From assembly GCF_002294725.1 (NCBI RefSeq), contig NZ_NSFT01000008.1, positions 1 to 64,000 on the forward strand: 64,000 bases of DNA, in the 5' to 3' direction. Shown here in pieces: positions 15,572-24,106 of this stretch. The DNA is from Mesorhizobium sp. WSM4313 (GTDB taxonomy: Bacteria > Pseudomonadota > Alphaproteobacteria > Rhizobiales > Rhizobiaceae). The notes under the pieces are model-generated. The model saw nothing but the letters and a program-made list of their open reading frames with translations. It had not been told where the DNA came from and ran no database searches. Each line of letters opens with the position of its first letter. Position 1 is the first letter of the stretch. A program made the translations under genes and the position numbers.

Positions 15572-15886
15572 ATGGCTGGAATGGTTGTCATCTACAAGCA
15601 GCCGGCTGACGCGGAGGCGTTCGACAAGCATTATTTCGAGACGCACATACCGCTGGCCAAGAAGATCCCGGGTCTGAGGAAATACGAGGTCAGCCAGGGG
15701 CCGATCACGGCGGTGGCCGGACCATCCGATGTCTACCTGATCGGGACAATTTATTTTGACGATCTCGAAGCGATGAAGAGGGCTTTCGCAAGCCCGGAGG
15801 GAAAGGCGGCCGGGGCGGACCGCCGGCTTTACGCACCCGATGAATCGGGGGTCCAGATGTTCCTCTTCGACAGCAGGGAAGTTTGA
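15572..15886 (+). CDS. EthD-family protein
   Basis: A 104-residue ferredoxin-like dimeric alpha/beta-barrel protein of the EthD group. Diagnostic features are VVIYKQPADAEAFDKHYFE, then THIPLAKKIPGLRKYEVS near residue 27, and a C-terminal DESGVQMFLFD. EthD-like proteins support degradation of xenobiotics, but most have no proven reaction. The ATG at 15572 has AAAAGGAGAACC upstream, a strong ribosome-binding site, in preference to an in-frame ATG at 15539. It is monocistronic, with unrelated genes on either side. Confidence 0.88.
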   Translation: MAGMVVIYKQPADAEAFDKHYFETHIPLAKKIPGLRKYEVSQGPITAVAGPSDVYLIGTIYFDDLEAMKRAFASPEGKAAGADRRLYAPDESGVQMFLFDSREV

Positions 15887-15940
15887 GCCCGCGGCCGAGA
15901 CAGGACGATCGGCCGCCGAGAATCGCGGCCGCATCGCTGC

Positions 15941-16120
15941 TCACGTCGACTTTTTCCGCTCGATGTCGATGCGTTTTTGCTCCGCCGCGGTGATCGCGGT
16001 TTCCATCACGGCATCCAGATCGGCCATCGCTTCCAGATGGCCGTGATCGACGATCGACTTGCGCAGCATGCGCATGGCCAGCAACGCGTCGTCCAATGCC
16101 TGTTCGACATTTTTGACCAT
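15941..16120 (-). CDS. small hypothetical protein, 59 aa
   Basis: A 59-residue helical protein with ATG at 16120 and stop at 15941. It begins MVKNVEQALDDALLAMRMLR and ends in a basic segment IDIERKKST. It looks like an amphipathic helical protein without a known domain. It lies 7 bases downstream of the DUF2934 gene on the same strand, which supports its reality as a co-transcribed small gene. Confidence 0.55.
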   Translation of the reverse strand: MVKNVEQALDDALLAMRMLRKSIVDHGHLEAMADLDAVMETAITAAEQKRIDIERKKST

Positions 16121-16127
16121 GGCCGGG

Positions 16128-16427
16128 TCAGCCTTTGCGCTGGCTGCGCTTGTTCGGCGCCGGATCGTCGGCGGCCGGCCTGTCCGGACGATTTGCTAGC
16201 GCCTTGCGCGCCAGCGCCTCGGCCGCCGACCGGTCCGGATTGCCGGCCGGTATCGTGACCGCGCCGGGCATCGCAGCACCCGGCTGTTCGCCCAAGCCGT
16301 TGTCCTCGCGCTCGATTTCCTCGCAAGCCTGATGCCAGTGCTCCTCGTCCTGGCCATTCGCTTCGCCGCTGCGTTGCCAGATCTCATAGGCGCGGCGCTT
16401 GATGCGTTCGTATTTGTCGGTCGCCAT
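16128..16427 (-). CDS. DUF2934-domain protein
   Basis: A 99-residue protein. The first 40 residues (KYERIKRRAYEIWQRSGEAN, then DEEHWHQACEEIER) match the short DUF2934 motif found in many rhizobial proteins, often stress-associated. The rest is Ala/Pro/Gly-rich and disordered, ending in a basic KRSQRKG. Function unknown. The ATG at 16427 has AGGATCGGAC upstream. Followed by the 59-residue gene. Confidence 0.75.
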   Translation of the reverse strand: MATDKYERIKRRAYEIWQRSGEANGQDEEHWHQACEEIEREDNGLGEQPGAAMPGAVTIPAGNPDRSAAEALARKALANRPDRPAADDPAPNKRSQRKG

Positions 16428-16509
16428 TGTCCGATCCTCCGTCATCTGTTCAAACGCGCGCTGGCCGCGAATGATCCGTGACGGGACAGGGAATGGATAA
16501 GGTTGCGAC

Positions 16510-17067
16510 TCAGAACCTGCGGCTGAGATAGGCCGATCCGCCGAGGCCAAAGCGCCACTCGGCTTCCACGCCCTTGGTGAGGCCGATCCGGCGACCGGCG
16601 AGGATTGCGGCCGGGTCGGCCTCGGAACGGGCGAACTCGAACGGCGGCGCGGTAAGCGAGAGCCCGTTATGCGAACCGTCGATGTCCAGCGCCTGGCAGA
16701 GCTTGCCGGGACCGGAGCAGAGCAGCCGGTCGTCATCCGTTCCGCGCCGCTCGCGCATCGCGGCGATGCCGGATTGCGGCTGGATCGCCCGGATCAGCAC
16801 GGCGCTGCCCGGCAGGCACACCGCGTTCAGGCACCAATGCAGCCCATAGGAACGATAGACATAGGCGTCGCCGGGCACGCCATACATCGGTGCGTTGCGC
16901 GGCGTGCGGCCGCGAAAGCTGTGCGATGCGGGGTCGTCGGGCCGGTAAGCCTCGGTCTCGACGATGATCCCGCCGACGCCGGCGAGCCCAAGCCTGGCGC
17001 CGATCAGGGCGCGCGCGACGATGACCGCGTCGCGGGCGAAGAAATCGGGCCCGACACTAGGCGGCAT
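16510..17067 (-). CDS. 3-methyladenine DNA glycosylase (Mpg/AAG family)
   Basis: A 185-residue alkyladenine DNA glycosylase of the AAG fold. [18 protein letters not shown], then [20 protein letters not shown] with the Glu of the ETEAY motif that activates water, and [15 protein letters not shown] are diagnostic; the intercalating tyrosine is in the [11 protein letters not shown] region. The enzyme flips and excises alkylated purines, starting base excision repair. Length is normal for bacterial Mpg. Start at 17067 (ATG). It is 41 bases downstream of the M20 gene on the same strand. There is no obvious adaptive-response operator. Confidence 0.92.
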   Translation of the reverse strand: MPPSVGPDFFARDAVIVARALIGARLGLAGVGGIIVETEAYRPDDPASHSFRGRTPRNAPMYGVPGDAYVYRSYGLHWCLNAVCLPGSAVLIRAIQPQSGIAAMRERRGTDDDRLLCSGPGKLCQALDIDGSHNGLSLTAPPFEFARSEADPAAILAGRRIGLTKGVEAEWRFGLGGSAYLSRRF

Positions 17068-17108
17068 GGCGATCGGCGTCGTTCGGACAGCTCATCATCG
17101 CCGTCCGC

Positions 17109-18257
17109 TCAGCCCAAAAGATTGCGCGCCGCGCGCATGAAGATCCGCGAGCCGATCGGGATAAGATCATCCGGGAAATCATAGTCGGGGTTGTGCAGGG
17201 AAGGGTGCCTTTCGCCGGCGCCGAGGAAGAACATCGCCGACCTCGCATTGTGGCCGAAAATACCGAAATCCTCCGAGGCGCGCATCGGCAGCGCGTCTTC
17301 GCTGCGCGCAATGCCTTCCGCGTCGAGCGCGCGGTTGAGATGCTCCACAGCGTCCGGCGCATTGACGCTGGCGAGGAAGATCTCGTGATAGTCGAAGCGA
17401 ACGGCAAGGCCGTGCTTCGCGGCGATTTTTGCCGCGAGCGCCTCCGCGGCGGCGACCTGCTCGGCCATGCGCTCGTCGCGGCGGGTGCGCAGCGTCGCCC
17501 ACACTTCGGCATAGCCGGGCGCGATGCCGAACACGGCTTCGCCCATCGCGCAATGGGTGACGGTCACCATGCCGAAATCCTCGTCGGTGAAGGTCCCGCG
17601 CCCGAGCGCGGGCAGCGCCGGCATCAACTCGCTCACCGCCGGCATCGGCGAGGTGCCGGTCTCGGGCATCGAGGAATGCGCCGTCTTGCCCTCGAGCACG
17701 ATACGCATGCCGCGCGAGGCGCAGTTGACGGTGCCGGCCTTCAGCCGCACCTCGCCGAACGGCACGCCCGGCAGGTTGTGCAGCGAAAACGCAAAATCAG
17801 GCTGGATCTCGCCAAAGCGCGGGTCGGCGACGACCCCGGCCGCGCCGTTGCCGGTTTCCTCGGCCGGCTGGAACATCAAGACGACGCGGCCGCGCGCCGG
17901 TCTTTCGCGTCCGAACTGGCGGCCGAGCGCCGCCAGGATCGCGGTGTGCCCGTCATGGCCGCACATATGCGACTTGCCCGGCACCTCGGAGGCATGGGCG
18001 ACGCCCGAAAGCTCCGCGATCGGCAGCGCATCGAGCTCCGAGCGGAACAGCACCGTCGGGCCGGCCTGCCCGCTGTCATAGACCGCCGCCACGCCATGGC
18101 CGCCGAGCCCGGTCAGAACCTTGTCCGGCCCGGTATCGGCGAGGAAATTCACCACCTCTTTCGCGGTCCTTTCCTCCTCATTCGAAATTTCCGGCTGCCG
18201 GTGCAGCTTGCGCCGCCATTCGGTGAGCTCGACGATGTCTCGATTGGTCAGGGTCAT
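17109..18257 (-). CDS. M20-family amidohydrolase (hippurate hydrolase-like)
   Basis: A 382-residue zinc amidohydrolase. LHRQPEISNEEERTAKEV, then RSELDALPIAE (metal/catalytic Asp), MCGHDGHTAIL (metal His) and FQPAEETGNGAAG (catalytic Glu pair) are the M20D motifs. This group cleaves N-acyl amino acids such as N-acetyl- or benzoyl-amino acids and indole-amino acid conjugates in bacteria. The motif FRSELDALP differs slightly from the usual RADMDALP. ATG at 18257. It is 41 bases upstream of the glycosylase gene. Substrate uncertain. Confidence 0.9.
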   Translation of the reverse strand: MTLTNRDIVELTEWRRKLHRQPEISNEEERTAKEVVNFLADTGPDKVLTGLGGHGVAAVYDSGQAGPTVLFRSELDALPIAELSGVAHASEVPGKSHMCGHDGHTAILAALGRQFGRERPARGRVVLMFQPAEETGNGAAGVVADPRFGEIQPDFAFSLHNLPGVPFGEVRLKAGTVNCASRGMRIVLEGKTAHSSMPETGTSPMPAVSELMPALPALGRGTFTDEDFGMVTVTHCAMGEAVFGIAPGYAEVWATLRTRRDERMAEQVAAAEALAAKIAAKHGLAVRFDYHEIFLASVNAPDAVEHLNRALDAEGIARSEDALPMRASEDFGIFGHNARSAMFFLGAGERHPSLHNPDYDFPDDLIPIGSRIFMRAARNLLG

Positions 18258-18613
18258 GGGTTGGGGCTCCGATGGGGTTTTTTCAGGTCACACAAACACG
18301 ATAGGTTTTTTCTCGCGCCGTGCCATGCCGATCAATTCGGATAGGCCATCGGCCTCCGCGAAATCAATGCCGCTATCTCCCCGCCTTCACCTGCGGCAGG
18401 TCGCGGCTGATCGGACGAAGGCGACGCTCGTTCTGTCCACCCGCAACGCTCCGCAAAAGTCAGAACCGTTGCCCGATGGTCCCGTCTTGATAGGGAGCCG
18501 TCGCGCGGCTTTCTTTTAGCTCCCGGCATCGGCCAGACTCAATCAAGAAATGCCACGTAAACCGCTGAAATCCTTAACACGATTTTCATTCCGCTCGCCT
18601 ACCCATTAGAGAC
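18258..18613. other. intergenic region
   Basis: A 356-base gap between the divergently transcribed M20 and GGDEF-EAL genes must carry both promoters. No further gene or clear operator is visible. Confidence 0.5.
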
Positions 18614-20596
18614 ATGAAAAGGCATGACGAGCGGCTGGTGTCGGGTCCCTCTTCCGAGGGAAGGAGCGAAGCCGTGGAAGCCGGCATCCTGCGCGACCAG
18701 CTTGCGGATCTGAGCAAGGGCGTCTTCATCTCGATGCCGATCGGCACGGTGCTCTCGGCCTTGATCCTGGCGGTGCAGCTCTTGTCGGGGGGCGGCCTCG
18801 CCGCGGTGCTGTGGTTCGTGGCGATCGCCTTGATCAACGGCGCGCGCGTGGCGCTTGCCGTCACCCAATCGGAAGCCGCCGGTGACAACCCGAGGGCGGT
18901 GGGCGCCCGGCTTTCGCTTTATGGCCTGATGGCGCTTGCCTCGGGTGTCGCCTGGTCTTTTCTGGCGCTGCTGAGCGACGGATACACGACCAGCCAGGCG
19001 CCGCTCTATCTGATCGTGCTCGCCGGCACTTCGGCCGGTTCGGTCACCTACGGAACCTCCTATGCGCCGGCTTCGATCAATTTCATTATCCTGCCGCTCC
19101 TCACCGCCGCCGGCTGCGTGCTTGCCAAGGGCGGCGTTGAAAATTACGTGCTCGCCTTCACCGTGCTGCTTTTCCTTGGCGGCATGGTCAGGAGCGCGCT
19201 GCTCGGGCAATTCCGCTTCCGCGAGACGAGCCGGCTCAAATACGAGGCGCGCGAATTCGCCGCCGAGATGGAGCGCAACTCCAGGCGCGACCCGCTGACG
19301 AATCTGCTCAACCGCTATGGGCTGGAGCAGGCGATTGCCAAGCTCGGGCTCTCCGACGGCCCGTTCGTGGCCATGCTGATCGACCTCGATGGCTTCAAAT
19401 CCGTCAACGACACCTATGGCCACAACATCGGCGACGACCTTTTGGTCAAGGTGGCGCGCCGGATCGAGGACCACGCTCCGCAAGGTGCCACGATCGCGCG
19501 CATCGGCGGCGACGAGTTCGTGCTGCTTTTCTCCGCCGGCAGGTCGCAGCAAGCGGCCGGCGAGCTTGCATCCGCCATCATCGCTGCCATCGCCAATCCG
19601 GATTCGGAGTTGAATTCGGTGCGCGTCGGCGCCTCGATCGGCATCTACCAATCGGAAAAGCCGCGACTGACCGAGATGCTGCTCAAGGCGGATTTCGCGC
19701 TCTATGCCGCCAAGCGCGGCGGTAGGAACGAATATTGTCTCTTCGACGCCGGGCTGGACGCCGCGCTGGAACGCAAGAATTGCATCGAGCGCGACCTGCG
19801 CGGCGCCATCGAAACCGGCACGCTCTGCTCCTGGTTCCAGCCTTTGGTGCGGCTCGATACCAACGCGGTGGTTGGTTTCGAGGCGCTGCTGCGCTGGCAC
19901 CACGATGTCCATGGCGCCATCTCGCCACCCGAGATCGTCACTGCCGCGCGCGAAACCGGGCTGCTTTCGCTTCTGACCGAGACGGTGTTCTTCAATTGCT
20001 GCGCCATCATCGCAGAGCTCGTGAAGCATGGGCGCCGCGATGTTCGCGTCGCGATGAACCTCTCGCCGCGCGAGCTCGAGGCCGGCAATGTCGACGACAT
20101 GATCCTCGACGGCCTGAAGGCCAAGGACGTGCCTGCCGCGATGCTCGAGATCGAGATCACCGAGGAGGCGCCGGTCGACCGCGACCGGGTCGACGAAAAG
20201 GTCGGGCGCCTGGCGGATGCGGGCATATCGATCGTGCTCGACGATTTCGGCACCGGCTTCTCGACCCTGGTTTCACTCAAGGACAGCCGCATCCGCAAGA
20301 TCAAGATCGACAAGGATTTCGTGCGCGACCTGGCGAAATCCCTCGAGGACCAGGCCGTGGTCGAGGCGGTGATCGGCCTCGGCCGGACGCTGGGCATCGA
20401 GGTGATGGCCGAGGGGGTCGAGACCGACGCCGACCGTATGATCCTGCGCTCGCTGGGCTGCGTGATTGGGCAAGGCTATCTTTTCTCGGCCGCGCTCCCC
20501 CTGGGCGATGCGCTCGCCTTCGACGCGACCGGTAGTTCCGCCACCGAGGCCCTTTTCGAGCCGCGGCGCACGCCCAAGAGCGGCAGCGCCGCCTGA
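18614..20596 (+). CDS. membrane GGDEF-EAL cyclic-di-GMP turnover protein
   Basis: A 660-residue protein: about six membrane helices in residues 30-200 (MASE-like), a GGDEF domain around residue 297 (RIGGDEFVLLF) and an EAL domain from about residue 420 (GFEALLRWHH). GGDEF is intact, but no RxxD inhibitory site is seen before it. In the EAL domain the catalytic residues look complete (EALLR, MNLSPREL, EITEEA, DDFGTGFSTL, KIDKDF). So both synthesis and breakdown of c-di-GMP are possible, with hydrolysis probably active. It acts at the inner membrane on motility/biofilm switching. ATG at 18614. The ABC transporter gene follows 108 bases later. Confidence 0.92.
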   Translation: MKRHDERLVSGPSSEGRSEAVEAGILRDQLADLSKGVFISMPIGTVLSALILAVQLLSGGGLAAVLWFVAIALINGARVALAVTQSEAAGDNPRAVGARLSLYGLMALASGVAWSFLALLSDGYTTSQAPLYLIVLAGTSAGSVTYGTSYAPASINFIILPLLTAAGCVLAKGGVENYVLAFTVLLFLGGMVRSALLGQFRFRETSRLKYEAREFAAEMERNSRRDPLTNLLNRYGLEQAIAKLGLSDGPFVAMLIDLDGFKSVNDTYGHNIGDDLLVKVARRIEDHAPQGATIARIGGDEFVLLFSAGRSQQAAGELASAIIAAIANPDSELNSVRVGASIGIYQSEKPRLTEMLLKADFALYAAKRGGRNEYCLFDAGLDAALERKNCIERDLRGAIETGTLCSWFQPLVRLDTNAVVGFEALLRWHHDVHGAISPPEIVTAARETGLLSLLTETVFFNCCAIIAELVKHGRRDVRVAMNLSPRELEAGNVDDMILDGLKAKDVPAAMLEIEITEEAPVDRDRVDEKVGRLADAGISIVLDDFGTGFSTLVSLKDSRIRKIKIDKDFVRDLAKSLEDQAVVEAVIGLGRTLGIEVMAEGVETDADRMILRSLGCVIGQGYLFSAALPLGDALAFDATGSSATEALFEPRRTPKSGSAA

Positions 20597-20603
20597 TTGG
20601 CCA

Positions 20604-20631
20604 CCGCCAAGGGCATTCATTGACTTGGCGG
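20604..20631 (+). terminator. possible stem-loop after the GGDEF-EAL gene
   Basis: CCGCCAAG and CTTGGCGG form an 8-base perfect stem around a 12-base loop just past the stop at 20596. No T-run is present, so this may be a transcript-end or attenuating hairpin rather than a standard rho-independent terminator. Confidence 0.35.
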
Positions 20632-20704
20632 GCAACCGGCGTCGGAAGGACAGGGTAGCCGCGGCCCGCGTGAAACCTTTTGATTTTTGGGCCGTTGTGG
20701 CGCG

Positions 20705-22840
20705 ATGTCCCCGGCCAAGCACAAACCGAAACCGGCCGACAGCGCCACGCAGCGCGGTGCAAGCAAGCCGCGTTCGGCGCCGCCGCGCCAGGACAAGCCG
20801 CGCCAGTCGGAACCGCGTGGCGCCCCGAAGCCGCGCGCCGAGCGGGCGCGGGAAGACACACGGCACGAAGACCGGCTGAAAGACGACAAGGCGCAGCAAC
20901 GCAAGCCGCAGGCCGGCGAGGCCGAAGAAAAGGCATCCGCCGACGCCGCGCCGGAAGCCATCGGCCATGCCGGGTCGCCGCCGCCCGAGGCGATCGAGCC
21001 GGATCCCGAGCTTTCGCCCGAGGAGGCCGTGCGGGCGCGCAAGAGATATCTGCTGCGGCGCTTCTGGATCAGCGGGCGCGGCTATTGGGGTTTGCGCGGC
21101 GACAGGCTTGCCTGGCCGCTGACGATCGGGCTGCTCACGCTGATCTGCGTCAATGTCGGCTTCCAATACGGCATCAACCGCTGGAACCGCGCGATCTTCG
21201 ACGCCATCGAGCTGCGCGACGCGCACACCGTCTACTGGTTGAGCGCCGTCTTCCTGCCGCTGGTCGCCGGCAGCATCAGCCTGGTGGTCGCGCAAGTGTA
21301 CCTGCGCATGACCATGCAGCGCCGCTGGCGCTCCTGGCTGACCACGGCCGTCATCCAGCGCTGGCTGGCCAGCGGCCGCTACTACCAGCTCAACCTCGTC
21401 AAGGGCGACCATGCCAACCCGGAGGCTCGCCTCACCGAGGATCTGCGCATCGCCACCGAATCGCCGGTCGACTTCATCGCCGGCGTCCTCAACGCCTTCC
21501 TGTCGGCCTCGACCTTCATCGTGGTGCTATGGACGATCGGCGGCGCGCTGAGCTTTTCGCTGGGCGGTTCCACCATCACCGTGCCCGGCTTCCTCGTCGT
21601 CACCGCGGTCATCTACGCGGCGATCACCTCGACCTCGATGTTCGCCATCGGCCGCCGTTTCGTCCAGCTTTCCGAGGACAAGAACCAGGCCGAGGCCGAG
21701 TTTCGCTACGTGCTGACGCGCGTGCGCGAGAATGGCGAGAGCATCGCGCTGCTGGGCGGCGAGGAGGAGGAGAACGCCGGCATCGACCGCACCTTCGCCG
21801 GCGTGCTCGGCCGCTGGGCGCGGCTCACCGGCCAGCACATGCGCACGGCACTGGTTTCGCAAGGCTCCAGCCTGTTCGCGCCGGTGGTGCCGGTGCTTCT
21901 ATGCGCGCCGAAATTCCTCGACGGCTCGATGACGCTGGGCCAGGTGATGCAGGCGGCCTCCGCCTTCGCCATCGTGCAGGGCGCCTTCGGCTGGCTGGTC
22001 GACAATTATCCGCGCCTGGCCGACTGGAACGCCTCGGCCCACCGCATCGCCTCGCTGATGATGTCGCTGGACGGGCTGGAGCGCGCCGAGGAGAACGACA
22101 AGCTCGGCCGCATCCAGCGCGGCGAGACCGCAGACGGCGCGATGCTCAGCCTCAACAATGTTTCCGTGACGCTCGATGACGGCACCGCCGTGGTCAAGGA
22201 AACCGAGGTGGAGATCGCGCCTGGCGAGCGCGTGCTGGTCTCGGGCGAATCCGGTTCGGGCAAGTCGACGCTGGTGCGCGCCATCGCAGGCCTCTGGCCC
22301 TGGGGCAGCGGCAGCGTCGATTTCCACCCGGGCAAGCGCCTCTTCATGCTGCCGCAGCGCCCCTACATCCCGTCCGGCACGCTGCGCCGCGCCACCGCCT
22401 ATCCCGCCGCCGCCGAGAACTGGAAGACGAAAGAGATCAATTCGGCCCTCGACAAGGTGGGCCTCGGCTATCTGAAGAGCCGGCTGGAGGAAGAGGCGCC
22501 CTGGGACCAGACGCTGTCGGGCGGCGAGAAGCAGCGTCTCGCCTTTGCCCGCCTGCTGCTGCACGCGCCGGACATCGTGGTGCTCGACGAGGCGACCTCG
22601 GCGCTGGACGAGAAGAGCCAGGACAAGATGATGCGGACGGTGATCAAGGTGCTGCCCCAGGTCACCATCATCAGCGTCGCCCACCGCGCCGAGCTGGAAG
22701 CCTTCCACACGCGAAAGATCACGCTGGAGAGGCGCGAGGGCGGGGCGCGGCTGGTGAGCGATGTCGAGCTCGCGCCGAAGAAGCGCGCGCCAGGCCTGCT
22801 GCAGCGCGCGCTGTGGGGCAGCGGCGGCGATAAGGGATAG
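20705..22840 (+). CDS. SbmA/BacA-like ABC transporter, membrane and ATPase fused
   Basis: A 711-residue protein. Residues 1-110 are a highly charged, Pro/Lys/Arg-rich, low-complexity cytoplasmic extension. Then the YddA/SbmA_BacA-type membrane domain (FWISGRGYWGLRGDRLAWPL, RWNRAIFDAIELRD, LTEDLRIATESP) and a C-terminal ATPase with GESGSGKST, LSGGEKQRLAFARLLL and VVLDEATSALD. This architecture matches BclA/Rv1819c-type peptide and cobalamin importers; BacA-type transporters let rhizobia survive host antimicrobial peptides. ATG at 20705 is preferred over an upstream TTG. The substrate is inferred only from the family. Confidence 0.88.
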   Translation: MSPAKHKPKPADSATQRGASKPRSAPPRQDKPRQSEPRGAPKPRAERAREDTRHEDRLKDDKAQQRKPQAGEAEEKASADAAPEAIGHAGSPPPEAIEPDPELSPEEAVRARKRYLLRRFWISGRGYWGLRGDRLAWPLTIGLLTLICVNVGFQYGINRWNRAIFDAIELRDAHTVYWLSAVFLPLVAGSISLVVAQVYLRMTMQRRWRSWLTTAVIQRWLASGRYYQLNLVKGDHANPEARLTEDLRIATESPVDFIAGVLNAFLSASTFIVVLWTIGGALSFSLGGSTITVPGFLVVTAVIYAAITSTSMFAIGRRFVQLSEDKNQAEAEFRYVLTRVRENGESIALLGGEEEENAGIDRTFAGVLGRWARLTGQHMRTALVSQGSSLFAPVVPVLLCAPKFLDGSMTLGQVMQAASAFAIVQGAFGWLVDNYPRLADWNASAHRIASLMMSLDGLERAEENDKLGRIQRGETADGAMLSLNNVSVTLDDGTAVVKETEVEIAPGERVLVSGESGSGKSTLVRAIAGLWPWGSGSVDFHPGKRLFMLPQRPYIPSGTLRRATAYPAAAENWKTKEINSALDKVGLGYLKSRLEEEAPWDQTLSGGEKQRLAFARLLLHAPDIVVLDEATSALDEKSQDKMMRTVIKVLPQVTIISVAHRAELEAFHTRKITLERREGGARLVSDVELAPKKRAPGLLQRALWGSGGDKG

Positions 22841-22998
22841 GGCACTCTGACGTCGTGCGTAATCCCCGGCGGCGCTTCCCCACTCCGACAAGCGCGCGGC
22901 CTTCGCAAGCCTGGGTTCCTCGCCCCACAAAGTGGGCTACGCTATGCGCATATCTTCTGTGACTGGCGCGACTGATCAGGCCGAGGCTTGACTGCCAG

Positions 22999-23054
22999 GT
23001 GGTTCCCCCAATCCGTCGCTGCTTCGCAGCGCCACCTTTCCCCCCTCCGGAGGG
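22999..23054. repeat. REP-like palindromes (left part)
   Basis: GGTGG and CCACC arms (23032-23036) enclose CGCTGCttcGCAGCG at 23017-23031, and the perfect palindrome CCCTCCGGAGGG follows at 23043-23054. These look like structured intergenic repeat units. Confidence 0.5.
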
Positions 23055-23126
23055 AAAGGAAGGGAGCCTTGCTGGACGAGCGTTGACGGCAAAAAGCTTG
23101 GCGCCTTCCCCGTCGATCGGGGGAGA

Positions 23127-23300
23127 GGTGGCTCGGCGAAGCCGAGACGGAGTGGGGGTCGACCAGCGCTACATTAGCCAATGCATGCGCCGAGCTGCCA
23201 TGCACGCCATCGCCAAAGGCCAGCCGCTTGGAAACATGCATGCCGTAGACGAAGTGGGGACAGGTGGCTCGGCGCGCAGCGCCGAGGCGGAGCGGAGCGG
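23127..23300. repeat. REP-like palindromes (two copies)
   Basis: Two related units share GGTGGCTCGGC, an inverse GCCGAG and a following CGGAG: CTCGGCgaaGCCGAG at 23132-23146 and CTCGGC-N7-GCCGAG at 23268-23286. They are about 135 bases apart. The similarity points to a dispersed repeat family. Confidence 0.5.
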
Positions 23301-23434
23301 GGCCGGCGTCTGCGATTACGGCCAAACGCGCCCACACTGAACAGTCTGTAGAGTGGCTCGCCGTTTCCATGAACCGAAGAACCGCCTAGAGTTCCGCACG
23401 ACAGACTGGAACCATCGGGGAGGGGAGAATCGCG

Positions 23435-23857
23435 ATGAACCAAGCCAAGCCGCACGATCCGAGGCCGCTTTCGGAAATCGCCAGTTATCACGCTCACATC
23501 TATTACGGCGATGAGGCGCAGCGCCGGCAGGCCGAATGGCTGCGCCAGCGCATCGGCGAGCGTTTTCGCGTGCGCCTCGGCAACTGGCGCGACGAGCCGG
23601 TCGGCCCGCATGAGCAGGCCATGTACCAGGTCTCCTTCGCCACCCAGATCTTCGCCACGCTGGTCCCCTGGCTGATGCTGAACCATGGCGGCCTCAGCAT
23701 CCTCATCCACCCCAACACCACCAACCCCAAGCGCGACCACCTGGTCGACCCGATCTGGATCGGCCACGCGCTGCCGGTGAAGGGCGAGGTGCTCGGCGAG
23801 GAGGACGAGGCGGAAGAGGCGCTGGAGGTCAATACGGAACCGACGCTGGGGGTGTGA
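23435..23857 (+). CDS. DOPA 4,5-dioxygenase-family protein
   Basis: A 140-residue protein with SYHAHIYYG near residue 17, in which the HxH is the likely metal-binding pair, QVSFATQIFATLVPWLMLNH with the following NHGGLSILIHPNT, typical of the DOPA-dioxygenase family. Proteins of this size are found in bacteria and fungi; DOPA ring-opening has been shown for some, but the bacterial role is open. A GGGGAGGGGAG ribosome-binding site precedes the ATG at 23435. It is monocistronic; the next gene lies 250 bases on. Confidence 0.8.
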   Translation: MNQAKPHDPRPLSEIASYHAHIYYGDEAQRRQAEWLRQRIGERFRVRLGNWRDEPVGPHEQAMYQVSFATQIFATLVPWLMLNHGGLSILIHPNTTNPKRDHLVDPIWIGHALPVKGEVLGEEDEAEEALEVNTEPTLGV

Positions 23858-24106
23858 GGACGCGCGTGAATTGTTGCTGTCGAGCTTAAGCCCGAAACGA
23901 TTGTCTGCTTCGGGGACGCAAGCGGACAGTCTGCTTGGTTATCCCAAACCGAAAAAACTGTGGTCGTCGCGGCTGGAAATCTGCAAACCAAGAACAAGCT
24001 CTCGCTCCGTATTCGCTGAAGACTCCTCTTTTGATTCGGTACGCGCGGGGCTGATGGCGTCCTGATAAGTATAGGTCTCATTAGGATTAGGACACTTTGC
24101 GTCATC

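Larger units (their letters stand above)
22841..23434. other. palindrome-rich intergenic region
   Basis: About 590 bases without a convincing gene on either strand. It contains several compact inverted repeats between 22999 and 23300 (listed as repeats) and the promoter of the DOPA-dioxygenase-like gene at its right end. The repeats resemble REP/intergenic mosaic elements of rhizobia. Confidence 0.55.

Noticed and set aside
22999-23300. Possible CRISPR-like repeats
   Set aside because: Units are unequal palindromes with irregular spacing and there are no cas genes; a REP-like element fits better.
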